A stretch of DNA of 64,000 nt from Rhodospirillum rubrum ATCC 11170 (GCF_000013085.1 NC_007643.1:2341001-2405000); one strand, 5' to 3'. Positions 37,407 through 46,288 are shown, counted from the first letter of the stretch. The notes: generated from the sequence alone by a model not told the origin. A program made the numbers and translations.

Positions 37407-38048
37407 GTGGACATCCAGGATCTCATTACCAACAATCGGAAATGGGCCGAGGAGCGCGAATCCGCCCTTCCTGGCTATTTTCATATCCTCAGCGAAGTGC
37501 AGTCGCCGAAGTTTTTGTGGATCGGCTGCTCGGACTCGCGGGTGCCGGCCAATGAAATCGTCGGCATGCAGCCGGGCGAACTTTTCGTTCACCGCAACAT
37601 CGCCAACGTTGTTCCCCATGCCGACGCCAATTGCCACGCCGTGCTCGAATACGCCATCGACGTGCTGAAGGTCGAGCACATCATGGTCGTCGGCCATTAC
37701 GGCTGCGGCGGGGTTCGCGCCGCCCTGAACCGTCTGGCCATGGGGCCGATCGACAACTGGCTGTCCCACATCAAGGACATCGCCCGTATCTTCGCCGCCG
37801 AGCTGGAAGACCTACCCGACGAGGAAAGCCGGGTCGACCGGCTGTGCGAACTCAACGCCATGGCCCAGGTGATGAACGTGGCGCGCACCTCGATGGTTCA
37901 GGCGGCTTGGCGACGCGGCCAGCCTTTGGCCATCCACGCTTGGTGCTATGGTCTGAAGACTGGGCTGGTCAATGATCTTGGCCGAACCCTAACCCGCATC
38001 GCCGATCTGCCCGAACCCTATCGGCTGATCTTTCCCGATCAGGTCTAA
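37407..38048 (+). CDS. Beta-class carbonic anhydrase
   Basis: A 213-residue enzyme that interconverts CO2 and bicarbonate. Zinc ligands are C41, H97 and C100 (CSDSR and HYGCGG), with the D43/R45 dyad in place, and ANVVPHADANC matches the dimer interface. Length is typical of the plant-type beta subclass. GTG 37407 is preferred because AAGGTGA lies eight bases upstream; GTG 37395 would add four residues. Neighbouring genes do not suggest a dedicated pathway. Confidence 0.93.
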   Translation: MDIQDLITNNRKWAEERESALPGYFHILSEVQSPKFLWIGCSDSRVPANEIVGMQPGELFVHRNIANVVPHADANCHAVLEYAIDVLKVEHIMVVGHYGCGGVRAALNRLAMGPIDNWLSHIKDIARIFAAELEDLPDEESRVDRLCELNAMAQVMNVARTSMVQAAWRRGQPLAIHAWCYGLKTGLVNDLGRTLTRIADLPEPYRLIFPDQV

Positions 38049-38073
38049 AAGAAACGCCCAGGAACGCTCCCCC

Positions 38074-38592
38074 ATGAAATTGTTCGGCCTGACCGGCAAA
38101 AGCAACAGCGGCAAAACAACGTTGCTGATTGCGCTCATCCCGCTTCTGCAGGCCCGCGGCCTGCGGGTTTCGACGGTTAAGCACGGCCATCACGTCGCCC
38201 AGCTCGACACCCCGGGCAAGGACAGCGATCGCCACCGCGAGGCCGGGGCCTTCGAAACCATCTTCAGCACGGTCAACGGGTATTCGATCACCCACGGCCG
38301 GGCCGAAGACGAAGACGAACCCACCTTGGAGTCGCTGGTCGCCCGTCTGGCGCCAGTCGATCTGGTGCTGGTCGAGGGCTTCAAGCGCGAAGCCATTCCC
38401 CGGCTCGAGGTCTTCCGCCCGGCGGTTGGCAAACCCGCCCTTTATCCCGAGGACGACACCATCTTGGCGGTGGCCAGCGATGTCGCCCACGGCCCCGGCT
38501 GGCCGGCGACCGCCCCGCCGCTTTGGCTGGCCCTCAACGACCCGCCCGCCATCGCCGCCTTCATCCACCGCACGCTGTTTGACCGCGCGTGA
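38074..38592 (+). CDS. mobB: Molybdopterin-guanine dinucleotide synthesis adaptor MobB
   Basis: A 172-residue P-loop GTPase-like protein. GKSNSGKTT (8-16) is Walker A, VSTVKHGHHVAQLDTPGKDSDRHREAGA is the MobB signature, and LVLVEGFKREAIPRLEVFR is the Walker B region. MobB assists MobA in attaching GMP to molybdopterin for molybdoenzymes. No mobA or moeA is adjacent. It starts 25 bases after the carbonic anhydrase stop. Confidence 0.93.
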   Translation: MKLFGLTGKSNSGKTTLLIALIPLLQARGLRVSTVKHGHHVAQLDTPGKDSDRHREAGAFETIFSTVNGYSITHGRAEDEDEPTLESLVARLAPVDLVLVEGFKREAIPRLEVFRPAVGKPALYPEDDTILAVASDVAHGPGWPATAPPLWLALNDPPAIAAFIHRTLFDRA

Positions 38593-38698
38593 CCGATCGC
38601 CTTCCCGCCGGGGCGCGCCGCCGCTATCATGGCGGGCACGCCCCGAACTCGGGGGCCGGTGCGGCCTTTGTTGGACTTGCTGATCGTGAAAGAAGGTC

Positions 38699-40198
38699 GT
38701 GAACGGCGCGCAAAAAGATGAAAAAGCCGATCTTCCCAAAAGCCGGCCCGTCGCCGGCTGGATGACCCGGCGCTATCTTCTCGCCCTGTCGCTTATCGCC
38801 CTGCTGGCCCTATCTGGCTATCTGACCTTCGACAAGCTGGCGGCCCAGCATGACCGCACCCTGGGCTTGGTCAATATCAGCGGTCGCCAGCGCATGCTGT
38901 CCCAACGCACCGCCCTTTATGCCGAACGGCTTGTGCGCGACGACTGCCCCGAGCCGGTCGATGTCTGCCATCGCATCTTGGGCGAAGCGACCGATCTTTT
39001 GGAGGACTCCCATAGGGCGCTGACCCGGGGCAGCGCCGAAATGGGCCTGCCGGTCGCGAAAAGTCCCGAGATCCGGGCGCTGTACTTCGATGGCGCCCCC
39101 AGTCTCGATCAACGGATGACCGACTATCTGGCGGCCCTGCGCCAGATCCTGACGGCGACCCGGGCCGGTGACGACACCCTCGCCCTGGACGCCTATCGGC
39201 GCGTCGTCAGGGAATCCTCTGGTCCGTTGCTTGACGATCTCGACCGGCTGGTGGCGCGCCACCAAAGCGAGGGCGAGGCGGCCTTGGAGCACCTCGATCG
39301 GGCGGAAAGCGCCATCCTCGCCCTAACCTTGCTCACGCTTTTGCTAGAGATCGTGCTGATCTTCCGCCCGATGGTCACCCAGATCCACCGGCAATTCGCC
39401 GCCCTTGACCATATGACCGCCGCCCTGCGCCGCTCCCGCGACGGTCTTGAAGACATCGTCGAGCAACGCACCGCCGATATCGACCGCGCCCGGGCCGAGG
39501 CGGTCAAGGCCAGTCACTCGAAATCACGCTTTCTCGCCGCCGCCGGCCACGATCTGATGCAACCCTTGGAAGGGGCGATGATGTACGCTGGCGCCCTGGG
39601 GCGTCAGGCCGAAACCGACAGGGCCCGTCAGGCGGTGGCCGAGCTGAAGAACGCCCATCAGGCGATGAGCCGGCTGATCCGCTCGATTCTGGAAATCTCC
39701 AAACTCGATTGCGGGGCGGTTGAGCCGCTGCCCCGCGTTTTCGCCCTTGGTCCTTTGCTCGACCAACTCGTTGGCGAGGTTCAGCCCCAGGCCCAAGCCA
39801 AGGGACTGCGGGTGCGCCGGGTATGGACCAGCGCGCGGCTGGAGACCGATCCTTTGCTGCTCGAGCGCATCTTGCGCAATCTGCTGGCCAATGCCCTGCG
39901 CCATACCCACAAGGGCGGCATCGTCTTGGGCGTGCGTCGCCGCGCCGATGGACTGGACATCGCCGTCGCCGACAGCGGCATTGGCATCGCCGCCCAGAAC
40001 CTGGGCCGGATCTTCGAGGCGTTCATCCAGATCGACGGCGGGCAGCTTGATCGCAGCGAAGGGTTGGGGCTGGGGCTGGCCATCGTTGACCGCCTGTCCC
40101 GGCTGCTTGGCCTGGATGTTTCGGTGCGCTCGCGGCTTGGCAAGGGCACCGTCTTTTCCCTCCACATCCCGTCTGGAGCCCTGGCCGATGACCGATGA
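38699..40198 (+). CDS. Sensor histidine kinase with PilJ-type (NarX-like) input domain
   Basis: A 499-residue kinase: transmembrane helix at about 24-44, a helical periplasmic domain with GLVNISGRQRMLSQRTALYAERLV, which is the PilJ/NarX-type nitrate-sensor family pattern, a second helix near 203-222, a HisKA region with AAAGHDLMQPLEG (phosphoacceptor H284), and HATPase_c motifs (NLLANALRHTHKG, DSGIGIAAQNLGRIFEAF, GLGLGLAIVDRL). The start is GTG with AAAGAAGG upstream. It overlaps the HD hydrolase gene by 11 bases; no response regulator is adjacent. Nitrate or nitrite as ligand is a guess from the domain family. Confidence 0.87.
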   Translation: MNGAQKDEKADLPKSRPVAGWMTRRYLLALSLIALLALSGYLTFDKLAAQHDRTLGLVNISGRQRMLSQRTALYAERLVRDDCPEPVDVCHRILGEATDLLEDSHRALTRGSAEMGLPVAKSPEIRALYFDGAPSLDQRMTDYLAALRQILTATRAGDDTLALDAYRRVVRESSGPLLDDLDRLVARHQSEGEAALEHLDRAESAILALTLLTLLLEIVLIFRPMVTQIHRQFAALDHMTAALRRSRDGLEDIVEQRTADIDRARAEAVKASHSKSRFLAAAGHDLMQPLEGAMMYAGALGRQAETDRARQAVAELKNAHQAMSRLIRSILEISKLDCGAVEPLPRVFALGPLLDQLVGEVQPQAQAKGLRVRRVWTSARLETDPLLLERILRNLLANALRHTHKGGIVLGVRRRADGLDIAVADSGIGIAAQNLGRIFEAFIQIDGGQLDRSEGLGLGLAIVDRLSRLLGLDVSVRSRLGKGTVFSLHIPSGALADDR

Positions 40199-40943
40199 CC
40201 CGACCCTGTGGGCACAAAGGCTGGAAGAGGCCGTCGTCGGCCTTGGTGCCAATGGGGACCGCTCCCACGACCTCGCCCACGCCAAGCGCGTCCTGCGCAC
40301 CGCCCTGGCCCTGGCCGACGGCGTGGAAGACCAGGGCGAGGGCCCCGTCGACCGGCTGGTTCTAACGGCCGCGGCCTATCTTCACGATATCGTCGCCATC
40401 GAAAAGAACGATCCCCGGCGGTCGCTGGCCTCGCGGCTTTCGGCGGCCAAGGCGCGGGAGATTCTCGGCGGCCTGGATTTCCCGGCCGGGCGGCAAGACG
40501 GCGTCGCCCATGCCATCGAGGCCCATTCCTTCAGCGCTGGCATCGCGCCGCGCAGCCTGGAGGCCCGCATCCTGCAAGATGCCGATCGCATGGAATCGCT
40601 GGGCGCCATCGGGGTGGCGCGAACCTTCTATGTCGCCGGCCGCCTGGGCAGCGCCCTGTTCCACGACGACGATCCCCTGGCCTTCGCCCGGCCGCTCGAC
40701 GAGAGGGCCTATGCCCTGGATCATTTCTTCACCAAGCTGCTGACCCTGCCGGCGACGATGACCACCGCCCCCGGCCGGGCGATGGCCGGGGAACGGGCCG
40801 AACTGCTGCGGGCCTTCGCCGAAGCCCTGGCCCAGGAGGTCAGCGGCGCGGCGGCGCCAGGGCCCCGGCCAGCAAGGCCATCGGATGGGGAAGCGCCGTC
40901 CCCTCTTCCCGTTTGGCCTGGGAGCGGCACGAGAACCCGGTAG
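40188..40943 (+). CDS. HD-superfamily hydrolase, YedJ-like
   Basis: A 251-residue predicted phosphohydrolase. Metal-binding HD residues are seen in RSHDLAHAKRV, AAYLHDIVAIEKN and ILQDADRMESLGAIGVARTFYVAGRLG, with VAHAIEAHSFS between; this order matches the YedJ group. Substrates are not firmly known for the family. Its start lies inside the last codons of the kinase gene, implying translational coupling. The last 35 residues are Pro/Ala-rich and are encoded opposite the end of the large FAD dehydrogenase gene (104-base tail-to-tail overlap). Confidence 0.85.
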   Translation: MTDDPTLWAQRLEEAVVGLGANGDRSHDLAHAKRVLRTALALADGVEDQGEGPVDRLVLTAAAYLHDIVAIEKNDPRRSLASRLSAAKAREILGGLDFPAGRQDGVAHAIEAHSFSAGIAPRSLEARILQDADRMESLGAIGVARTFYVAGRLGSALFHDDDPLAFARPLDERAYALDHFFTKLLTLPATMTTAPGRAMAGERAELLRAFAEALAQEVSGAAAPGPRPARPSDGEAPSPLPVWPGSGTRTR

Positions 40944-43776
40944 CGGCCACCGGTCCCGAGGCGCCGGTCACCGGCTTGCGCCAGCTCAAGGCCCACAGGG
41001 TGGCGCTGATGGTGCGGTGGCGGGCCTCATGACCAAAGGCCCCCGACATGCCGCAACATCCAGCCTCGGGGACCTCGGCGACCAGACCGATGGCGGCGAA
41101 GACCTGTTTCCATTGGGCGCCGGCGGTCGGCACGGCGGTGCGCTCGGTGCAATGAAGCATGACGCGAACCGGCGGACCGCCCGCCTTCGCCTGCGGCCAC
41201 GCCACTCCGCGCTTGGCTTCCTCGGCCAGGAACTCCTGGATCAGCCACACCGGTTCGCGCGGCGCCAGACCGGCCTGGACATATTCTTGGCGCAGCATCA
41301 GCACTGCCGCCGGATCGACGCCAACGCGCGGCACCCCCGGCGTCAGGGCATCCAGCCGGGCCCGGGCCGCCTTGGCCGTTTCCAGAAAGCGGTTACGGAA
41401 GCCTTTGACGTGCAAGGCTTTTCCCGTGGGGAACAGGGCGACGACCTGCGGAGCGTAGCCCAGGGCCTGCAGGCCGCCGACCACCGCCTCGACGGCGCCG
41501 GCGTCGAAATGGCTGGTGAAGCCGTCTTGAATGACGAAAACGCCGCGCGGCGCCGGCCGAGCCGAGGGGCCGGCGACCACCGGCACCCGCATGCGCCTCA
41601 GGCGCGGCGCCAGCGGCGGATCCGACAGAGTCGGCAGATCGACCAGCCCGGCGGCGCGCGCCGTCAGCGGCCCGCCCAGCCGCGACAAAACATTGCCAAG
41701 CCCGGGAAGCCGGGCGGCGAGCGGTCCCAGGGTCTCCAGTTCGGCGAGCAGGCGATCCCCCAAGGGACGTTTGCGGGTCTGGTGATAGCGATCGAGGAAC
41801 AGCGACTTCAGCTCGGGCACATCGACATGGATCGGGCAGCTGCTCAGGCAGGCCTTGCAGCCCAGGCAGCCGTCAAGCGCCTCGTAGACCTCTTCGGCCA
41901 CGTCCTCGGCCACCGGATCGCCGGCGCTGACCAGCCCATGCCAAGCGCGCAGCAGATCGGCCCGCCCCTTGGGCGAATGGCGCTTCTCGCCCGTCGCCTT
42001 GAAGCTCGGGCACATCGGCACGCTGGTGCTATAGGCCTGACACTGGGCATTGCCGTTGCAGCGGAAGGCATCGGCGAAAGGATCGGCGTCATCGGCCGGA
42101 TTGGGCAAGCGCAGCGGCGTGGCGTCGACCTTGTAAAGGCCCGCCGCGTCGCCCTCGGGGGTCACCAGCTTGCCGGGATTGAGCCGGTTCCTCGGATCGA
42201 AGGCGCGCTTGACCCGGGCGAAGGCGGCATAGGCCTCGGGGCCGACCATCTCGGGCAGATATTGGCCGCGCACACCCTTGCCATGCTCGCCCCAGAAAAT
42301 GCCGCCGTGTTTGCGAACGATGGCAACGACGGCGTCGGAGATGGACTTCATCCGCGCCTGATCGCCGGCATCGGCCAGATCGAGCGCCGGACGCACATGG
42401 ATGCAACCGACATCGACATGGCCGAACATGCCGAAGGTCAGCCCCTCGCCCTCGAGCAAGGCCCGGAAATCGGCGACGAAGCCGCGCAGATTGGCCGGCG
42501 GCACCACGCAATCCTCGACGAAGGCCACCGGCCGCCGCCGCCCGGCCGACCCGCCCAGCAGGCCGACCGCCGATTTGCGGATGCCCCAGATGCGCGCGAT
42601 CTCGGCCGGGTCCTTGGCGATGTGCCAGCCGACCACCGAGGGTTCGGAGCGCAAGGCGTCTTCCAGCGCCGCCAGCCGCCCCGACAGCACGATGGGATCG
42701 TCGTCGGTGAATTCCACATAATTCGAAACCGGGATCTTGCCCGTCGGTCCCGGGGTGCGCAGCCGCTCGGGCAGACCATCAAGCAATCCGCCCTGATAGG
42801 CCAGGGTATGGACGGTATCATCCAGGCTTTCGATGGCATCGGGGTTATGGGCGAGCAGGGCCTGGGCCGAGGCCAGGGCGCCGTCGAAATCCCGATAGGC
42901 GATGACCGCCAGACGCTTATGGATCGGCCGCCGGGTCAGGGCCAAGCGGGCGGAACAGACCAGGGCCAGGGTGCCTTCCGAGCCGACGATCAGCCGCACC
43001 GGATCGAAGACCGAAGGCGACGGCCGGGCGTTGATCAGATCATAGCCAACGAAGCGGCGGCTTAAATGCGGCACCGCCGCCTTCAGGGCCGGGGCGCCGT
43101 CGTCGCAGGCCTCCAGGGCGGCGCGCAACGCGTCGGCCGCCGGCTCGGTCGAGGTCGCCAAAGCCTCCAGCGCCGGCCCCTCCAGCCGGCGCAAGCGGGC
43201 CTCGGCGCCATCGATCAGCATGACATCAAGGGTCAGCACATTATCGCCGGTCTTGCCATAGACCCGCGACCCCTGCCCGCAGGCGTCGGTCGAGACCATG
43301 CCGCCAATGGTGCAGCGGCTGGCCGTCGAGGTATCGGGGGCGAAGAACAAGGCGCTGCCGCGATCGGCCAGGGCGGCATTGACCTGATCAAGAACCACGC
43401 CGGGTTCGACCTCGATCCATCCGGCCTCGAGATCGGCGGCCAGGATCCGCGTCATATAGCGACGGAAATCGACGACGATGCCGCCGTTCAAACCCTGACC
43501 ATTGGTGCCGGTGGCGCCCCCGCGCCCGGTCACCGACAGGTCGCGAAAGGCCGGGCGCGCCAGCACGGCCAGAAACACCCTGAGATCGGCCCGATCGCGC
43601 GGGCAGACCACCGCCTCGGGGACGATCTGATAGATGCTGTTATCGGTCGAGGCGGCGACCCGCGAGCCCCAATCAAACAGCACGTCCCCGCGAAATCCGG
43701 CCTCGGCCAGGGCCGTTCCCAGGCCCTCGCCGATCTTCGCCCATTCCGGCACCGCGCCACCGCCACCACCATCCAT
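40840..43776 (-). CDS. FAD/Fe-S dehydrogenase, YdiJ-like (D-2-hydroxyacid type)
   Basis: A 978-residue fusion: FAD_binding_4 domain (VTGRGGATGTNGQGLNGGIVVDF), FAD-oxidase C-terminal domain (VDVGCIHVRPALDL, RVKRAFDPRNRLNPGKL), a Cys-rich region (CNGNAQCQAYSTSVPMC; CLGCKACLSSCPIHVDV near 635-651) for Fe-S clusters, and a C-terminal CCG-type domain (CCGMSGAFGHE near 905). E. coli YdiJ of the same layout oxidises D-2-hydroxyglutarate; a D-lactate dehydrogenase role is also possible. ATG 43776 follows an AAGGCAAGGGA stretch; the frame upstream to 43926 is not family-like. Confidence 0.88.
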   Translation of the reverse strand: MDGGGGGAVPEWAKIGEGLGTALAEAGFRGDVLFDWGSRVAASTDNSIYQIVPEAVVCPRDRADLRVFLAVLARPAFRDLSVTGRGGATGTNGQGLNGGIVVDFRRYMTRILAADLEAGWIEVEPGVVLDQVNAALADRGSALFFAPDTSTASRCTIGGMVSTDACGQGSRVYGKTGDNVLTLDVMLIDGAEARLRRLEGPALEALATSTEPAADALRAALEACDDGAPALKAAVPHLSRRFVGYDLINARPSPSVFDPVRLIVGSEGTLALVCSARLALTRRPIHKRLAVIAYRDFDGALASAQALLAHNPDAIESLDDTVHTLAYQGGLLDGLPERLRTPGPTGKIPVSNYVEFTDDDPIVLSGRLAALEDALRSEPSVVGWHIAKDPAEIARIWGIRKSAVGLLGGSAGRRRPVAFVEDCVVPPANLRGFVADFRALLEGEGLTFGMFGHVDVGCIHVRPALDLADAGDQARMKSISDAVVAIVRKHGGIFWGEHGKGVRGQYLPEMVGPEAYAAFARVKRAFDPRNRLNPGKLVTPEGDAAGLYKVDATPLRLPNPADDADPFADAFRCNGNAQCQAYSTSVPMCPSFKATGEKRHSPKGRADLLRAWHGLVSAGDPVAEDVAEEVYEALDGCLGCKACLSSCPIHVDVPELKSLFLDRYHQTRKRPLGDRLLAELETLGPLAARLPGLGNVLSRLGGPLTARAAGLVDLPTLSDPPLAPRLRRMRVPVVAGPSARPAPRGVFVIQDGFTSHFDAGAVEAVVGGLQALGYAPQVVALFPTGKALHVKGFRNRFLETAKAARARLDALTPGVPRVGVDPAAVLMLRQEYVQAGLAPREPVWLIQEFLAEEAKRGVAWPQAKAGGPPVRVMLHCTERTAVPTAGAQWKQVFAAIGLVAEVPEAGCCGMSGAFGHEARHRTISATLWALSWRKPVTGASGPVAATGFSCRSQAKREEGTALPHPMALLAGALAPPRR

Positions 43777-44002
43777 GCTCAACGTCCCTTGCCTTTCGCC
43801 CGACTCCGGCGGGGGCAGTTTTCTCCAGGCGGGCAGGAAGTCAAGGACGGAAAGCGGCCAAAGCCCCCTCTTGAGCGGGAGGTCCGGCTTTTCCCAAGAC
43901 AAGGCAGGCACGAAGATCAAAAGCAAAACAACACCCTGGCAAAACTATTCACCAAGCGGTGGTATTGACGGAGGAGGGACTTTTTTCATGTCGACCAACG
44001 AA

Positions 44003-44058
44003 ATTGGGGCGGCCCCCTTCGCGGAAGCCGCCCCAATCCACAAAACGACCGAGGTCGT
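44003..44058 (-). terminator. Terminator region after the PRC-barrel gene
   Basis: Ten bases past the minus-strand stop codon is a perfect ACGACC-TC-GGTCGT hairpin followed by TTTT (44045-44058). A second 11-bp stem (ATTGGGGCGGC/GCCGCCCCAAT, 44003-44037) follows. Together they probably end the transcript from 44068-44682. The remaining gap to 43777 is AT-rich and holds no other recognisable element. Confidence 0.7.
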
Positions 44059-44067
44059 CTTTTTAGT

Positions 44068-44682
44068 TTATTTCCACTCGGGCAAAGCCTTGATGCCATC
44101 CTTGGTCTTCGACGTGGTGAAGACCTTGTTCTGGGAGTCATAGGTTACCTGATCGAGCGGCAGAACCACGTTCTTGGTGCCGATGTTCAGATTGAGGAAC
44201 CCTTCGGTATCGGCGATCAGGGCGACGACCTTGCCCTGGTCATCGGCCAGAAGACCGTCGATATCGGCGACTTTCTCGGCGCCGTTCATCACCGACAGAT
44301 CCTTGAACTCCTCGGCCGACAGGGCGATGTCGCGCAGCGGGCCGGAATAGGTCACCTTCTCGTCATCCTTGACCGCATGGAGCGGGCCCTTCAGATTGAC
44401 CGAAGACAGCTGCTGATTGAGCTCCGGCGAAGACATGTCGGACTCATTGGTCATGGTGGTACCGGAATTGGCGGCCGAGGAGCCGCGTTCCGAGGTGGTC
44501 GCCGGCTTGCCGGCGGGGCCGGCGCCGATCCCCGTGTTGGGATCCTGGGTCATCGGCTTCTGGTGCTGCGGCGTAGCCGGAGCGGTATCGCCGGGCTGAT
44601 TGGCCTGGGCGAACACAACGCCAGGAACGATCAGGGCGGAAAAGGCGCTGGCAGCCAACAACGACCGAAAACGAATAGTCAT
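44068..44682 (-). CDS. Exported PRC-barrel domain protein
   Basis: A 204-residue periplasmic protein: signal peptide MTIRFRSLLAASAFSALIVPG with likely cleavage after VFA, a low-complexity Thr/Pro/Gly-rich linker (about 28-80), then a PRC-barrel-like domain (VADIDGLLADDQGKVVALIADTEGFLNLNIGTKNVVLPLDQVTY). In alphaproteobacteria such proteins are often stress-induced envelope proteins of unknown function. GGAGGAC precedes the ATG. A candidate EcfG-type promoter lies about 90 bases upstream. Confidence 0.82.
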   Translation of the reverse strand: MTIRFRSLLAASAFSALIVPGVVFAQANQPGDTAPATPQHQKPMTQDPNTGIGAGPAGKPATTSERGSSAANSGTTMTNESDMSSPELNQQLSSVNLKGPLHAVKDDEKVTYSGPLRDIALSAEEFKDLSVMNGAEKVADIDGLLADDQGKVVALIADTEGFLNLNIGTKNVVLPLDQVTYDSQNKVFTTSKTKDGIKALPEWK

Positions 44683-44773
44683 GAAACTGTCCTCCATCTT
44701 CTTTGAAGCGAATCTTGTCATAAACAGGGAAATTGCGGTATCGAGACACGCGATCTTCCCTTCTGAAAAAGAC

Positions 44774-44798
44774 AACGCTTCTTGGCGTGATCGGTTTC
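44774..44798 (-). promoter_or_regulatory. Candidate EcfG-type promoter for the PRC-barrel gene
   Basis: On the minus strand GAAAC is followed after 16 bases by CGTT, one mismatch from the alphaproteobacterial general stress sigma factor consensus GGAAC-N16/17-CGTT. It lies 92 bases before the start codon. Confidence 0.35.
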
Positions 44799-44888
44799 AA
44801 TCGATCATAGACTTTTATTCCCTTATCCATCCCGTTCCTTGATTTTTATCTATTCCAGAAACCGTGGAGCGGGGACGGCGGGAAAGCC

Positions 44889-44917
44889 CCCGGTCCCGAC
44901 CAGCGGTCGGGACCGGG
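44889..44917 (-). terminator. Perfect 13-bp hairpin after the 125-residue exported protein gene
   Basis: CCCGGTCCCGACC-N3-GGTCGGGACCGGG, a perfect inverted repeat, starts 16 bases beyond the stop codon. There is no T tract, so Rho-independent termination is uncertain; an mRNA-stabilising hairpin is as likely. Confidence 0.5.
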
Positions 44918-44932
44918 AAGCGCTAGCGGGGA

Positions 44933-45310
44933 TCACGGATTGGTTTGGTTGGTCTTGGGAACCTTGGGGGCCGGATCGGCGGTCTTGCCCGGCTTGCCGG
45001 TCGCGCCCTTGGAATCGAGCGCCTTGCCGGCGGCGCTATCATCAAAGCCGGTGCCCATATCGCCATCCTGGTTGGGATGGGGCGTGCCGGTGGACTTGCC
45101 CGGGGTATCGCCATCGGTGACGGCGCCCGTATTGCCCCATTGCGAATTTCCAGGGCTATTGGCCCCCGTATCATTCGCCGCGCCCCCGGTCGTTCCGGAA
45201 GAACTTCCCGGGGTGGTTCCGGGCATCGTGGAACTTTGGGCCAGGGCAGGCAAAGTCAGACCAAGGGGCGCGACCAGGGCCACGGTCGCGGCAAACAAAC
45301 GAACCTTCAT
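44933..45310 (-). CDS. Small exported low-complexity protein
   Basis: A 125-residue product with signal peptide MKVRLFAATVALVAPLGLTLP and likely cleavage after ALA. The mature part is almost entirely low complexity (Gly, Thr, Ser, Asn, Pro, Asp), so it is probably disordered; no domain is seen. A good ribosome site (CGGAGAAAA) and clear signal peptide support it as real. It shares orientation and a similar candidate promoter with the PRC-barrel gene, suggesting common stress control. The 250 bases between the two genes hold their promoter and a hairpin. Confidence 0.68.
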   Translation of the reverse strand: MKVRLFAATVALVAPLGLTLPALAQSSTMPGTTPGSSSGTTGGAANDTGANSPGNSQWGNTGAVTDGDTPGKSTGTPHPNQDGDMGTGFDDSAAGKALDSKGATGKPGKTADPAPKVPKTNQTNP

Positions 45311-45369
45311 GGGTTTTCTCCGTTTCAAAGCCATTTAACCAACGCCTTGCGTCGGCATCTTGCTTCACA

Positions 45370-45394
45370 AACGACGAGACTTTCATCGGGTTGC
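45370..45394 (-). promoter_or_regulatory. Candidate EcfG-type promoter for the small exported protein
   Basis: On the minus strand GCAAC-N16-CGTT, one mismatch from GGAAC-N16/17-CGTT, lies about 60 bases upstream of the start codon at 45310. Confidence 0.33.
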
Positions 45395-45491
45395 AAATCT
45401 CCCTCTTCTTTCCTTGCCGATGCATCATCCCCCCATCCGCTGTCGCCGCCCCCCTGCCCCCCCGAAGCCGATGGTCGCTTTACCTTGCCTG

Positions 45492-45499
45492 TTGGATCC
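45492..45499 (+). promoter_or_regulatory. TTGGATCC element upstream of the GntR gene
   Basis: TTGGATCC, 73 bases before the GntR start codon, shares the core of the element found again at 46289 and 53384-53412. It suggests autoregulation by the adjacent GntR protein. Confidence 0.4.
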
Positions 45500-45571
45500 T
45501 TTATCCCAACAGTTTCAGCCCGTGGTCCCATCCACGGCCGGCACGCCCGTGTCCCTATGGGGGAAATCCCG

Positions 45572-46240
45572 ATGACGACGACCCTCAACCGTCAAACCAT
45601 GTCGAGCGGCCTCACCGCCCTGTTGCGCGACGCCATTCTCAATGGCCAGATCGCCGAGGGGACGCAACTGCGCCAGGACGCCCTGGCCCGCCAATACGAG
45701 GTCAGCCGCATTCCGGTGCGCGAAGCCTTGCGCCAGTTGGAAGCCGAGGGGTTGATCATCGGCCATGCCCATCGCAGCTCGGTGGTCGCCTCGCTGTCGC
45801 TGTCGGAGATCACCGAGATCTTCGAGATCCGCTCGATCCTTGAACCCCACCTGCTGCGCCGCTCGCTCATCCATCTGTCGACCGCCGACTTCGACCGGGC
45901 GGAAAGCGTGCTTGACGCCTATGACGCCGCCCTGGACGCCGGCGACATGGCGCGCTGGGGGGAACTGAACTGGGTCTTCCACCAGATGCTGCTTGAACCG
46001 GCCGAGCGCCCGCAAACCATGGCGATCGTCGATGGCCTGCGCCGTCGGGTCGATCGCTATACCCGGCTGCAGATCAATCTGACCGACGGCGCGCGCAAAT
46101 CGCGACTCGAACATCGCGCCATCCTGGCCAAGGCCCGGGCCGGCGCCGTCGAAGACTGCGCCGCGATGGTCCGCGACCATATTTTGGGGGCGGCCGGCGA
46201 TCTGACCGGCTTTCTGCGCGACAATTACGGCAAGGCCTGA
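45572..46240 (+). CDS. GntR-family regulator (FadR subfamily, FCD domain)
   Basis: A 222-residue regulator with an N-terminal winged helix (about 12-75: LRDAILNGQIAEGTQLRQDALARQYEVSRIPVREALRQLEAEGLI) and a helical FCD ligand domain (about 85-210) with the usual metal-site histidines in HLLRRS, WVFHQMLLEP and LEHRAILAKARAG. It directly precedes the hydroxyproline genes and probably responds to hydroxyproline or a pathway intermediate. ATG 45572 has GGGGGAAA upstream; the frame is open back to 44945 but with no family similarity. Confidence 0.9.
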   Translation: MTTTLNRQTMSSGLTALLRDAILNGQIAEGTQLRQDALARQYEVSRIPVREALRQLEAEGLIIGHAHRSSVVASLSLSEITEIFEIRSILEPHLLRRSLIHLSTADFDRAESVLDAYDAALDAGDMARWGELNWVFHQMLLEPAERPQTMAIVDGLRRRVDRYTRLQINLTDGARKSRLEHRAILAKARAGAVEDCAAMVRDHILGAAGDLTGFLRDNYGKA

Positions 46241-46288
46241 TCGGGGAACGGCGACTTCCGCCGCCAGGACCCCACCAAAGCCCTGGAC

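Noticed and set aside
40885-43065. 726-codon open frame on the plus strand
   Set aside because: Antisense shadow of the FAD/Fe-S dehydrogenase gene; low-complexity translation.
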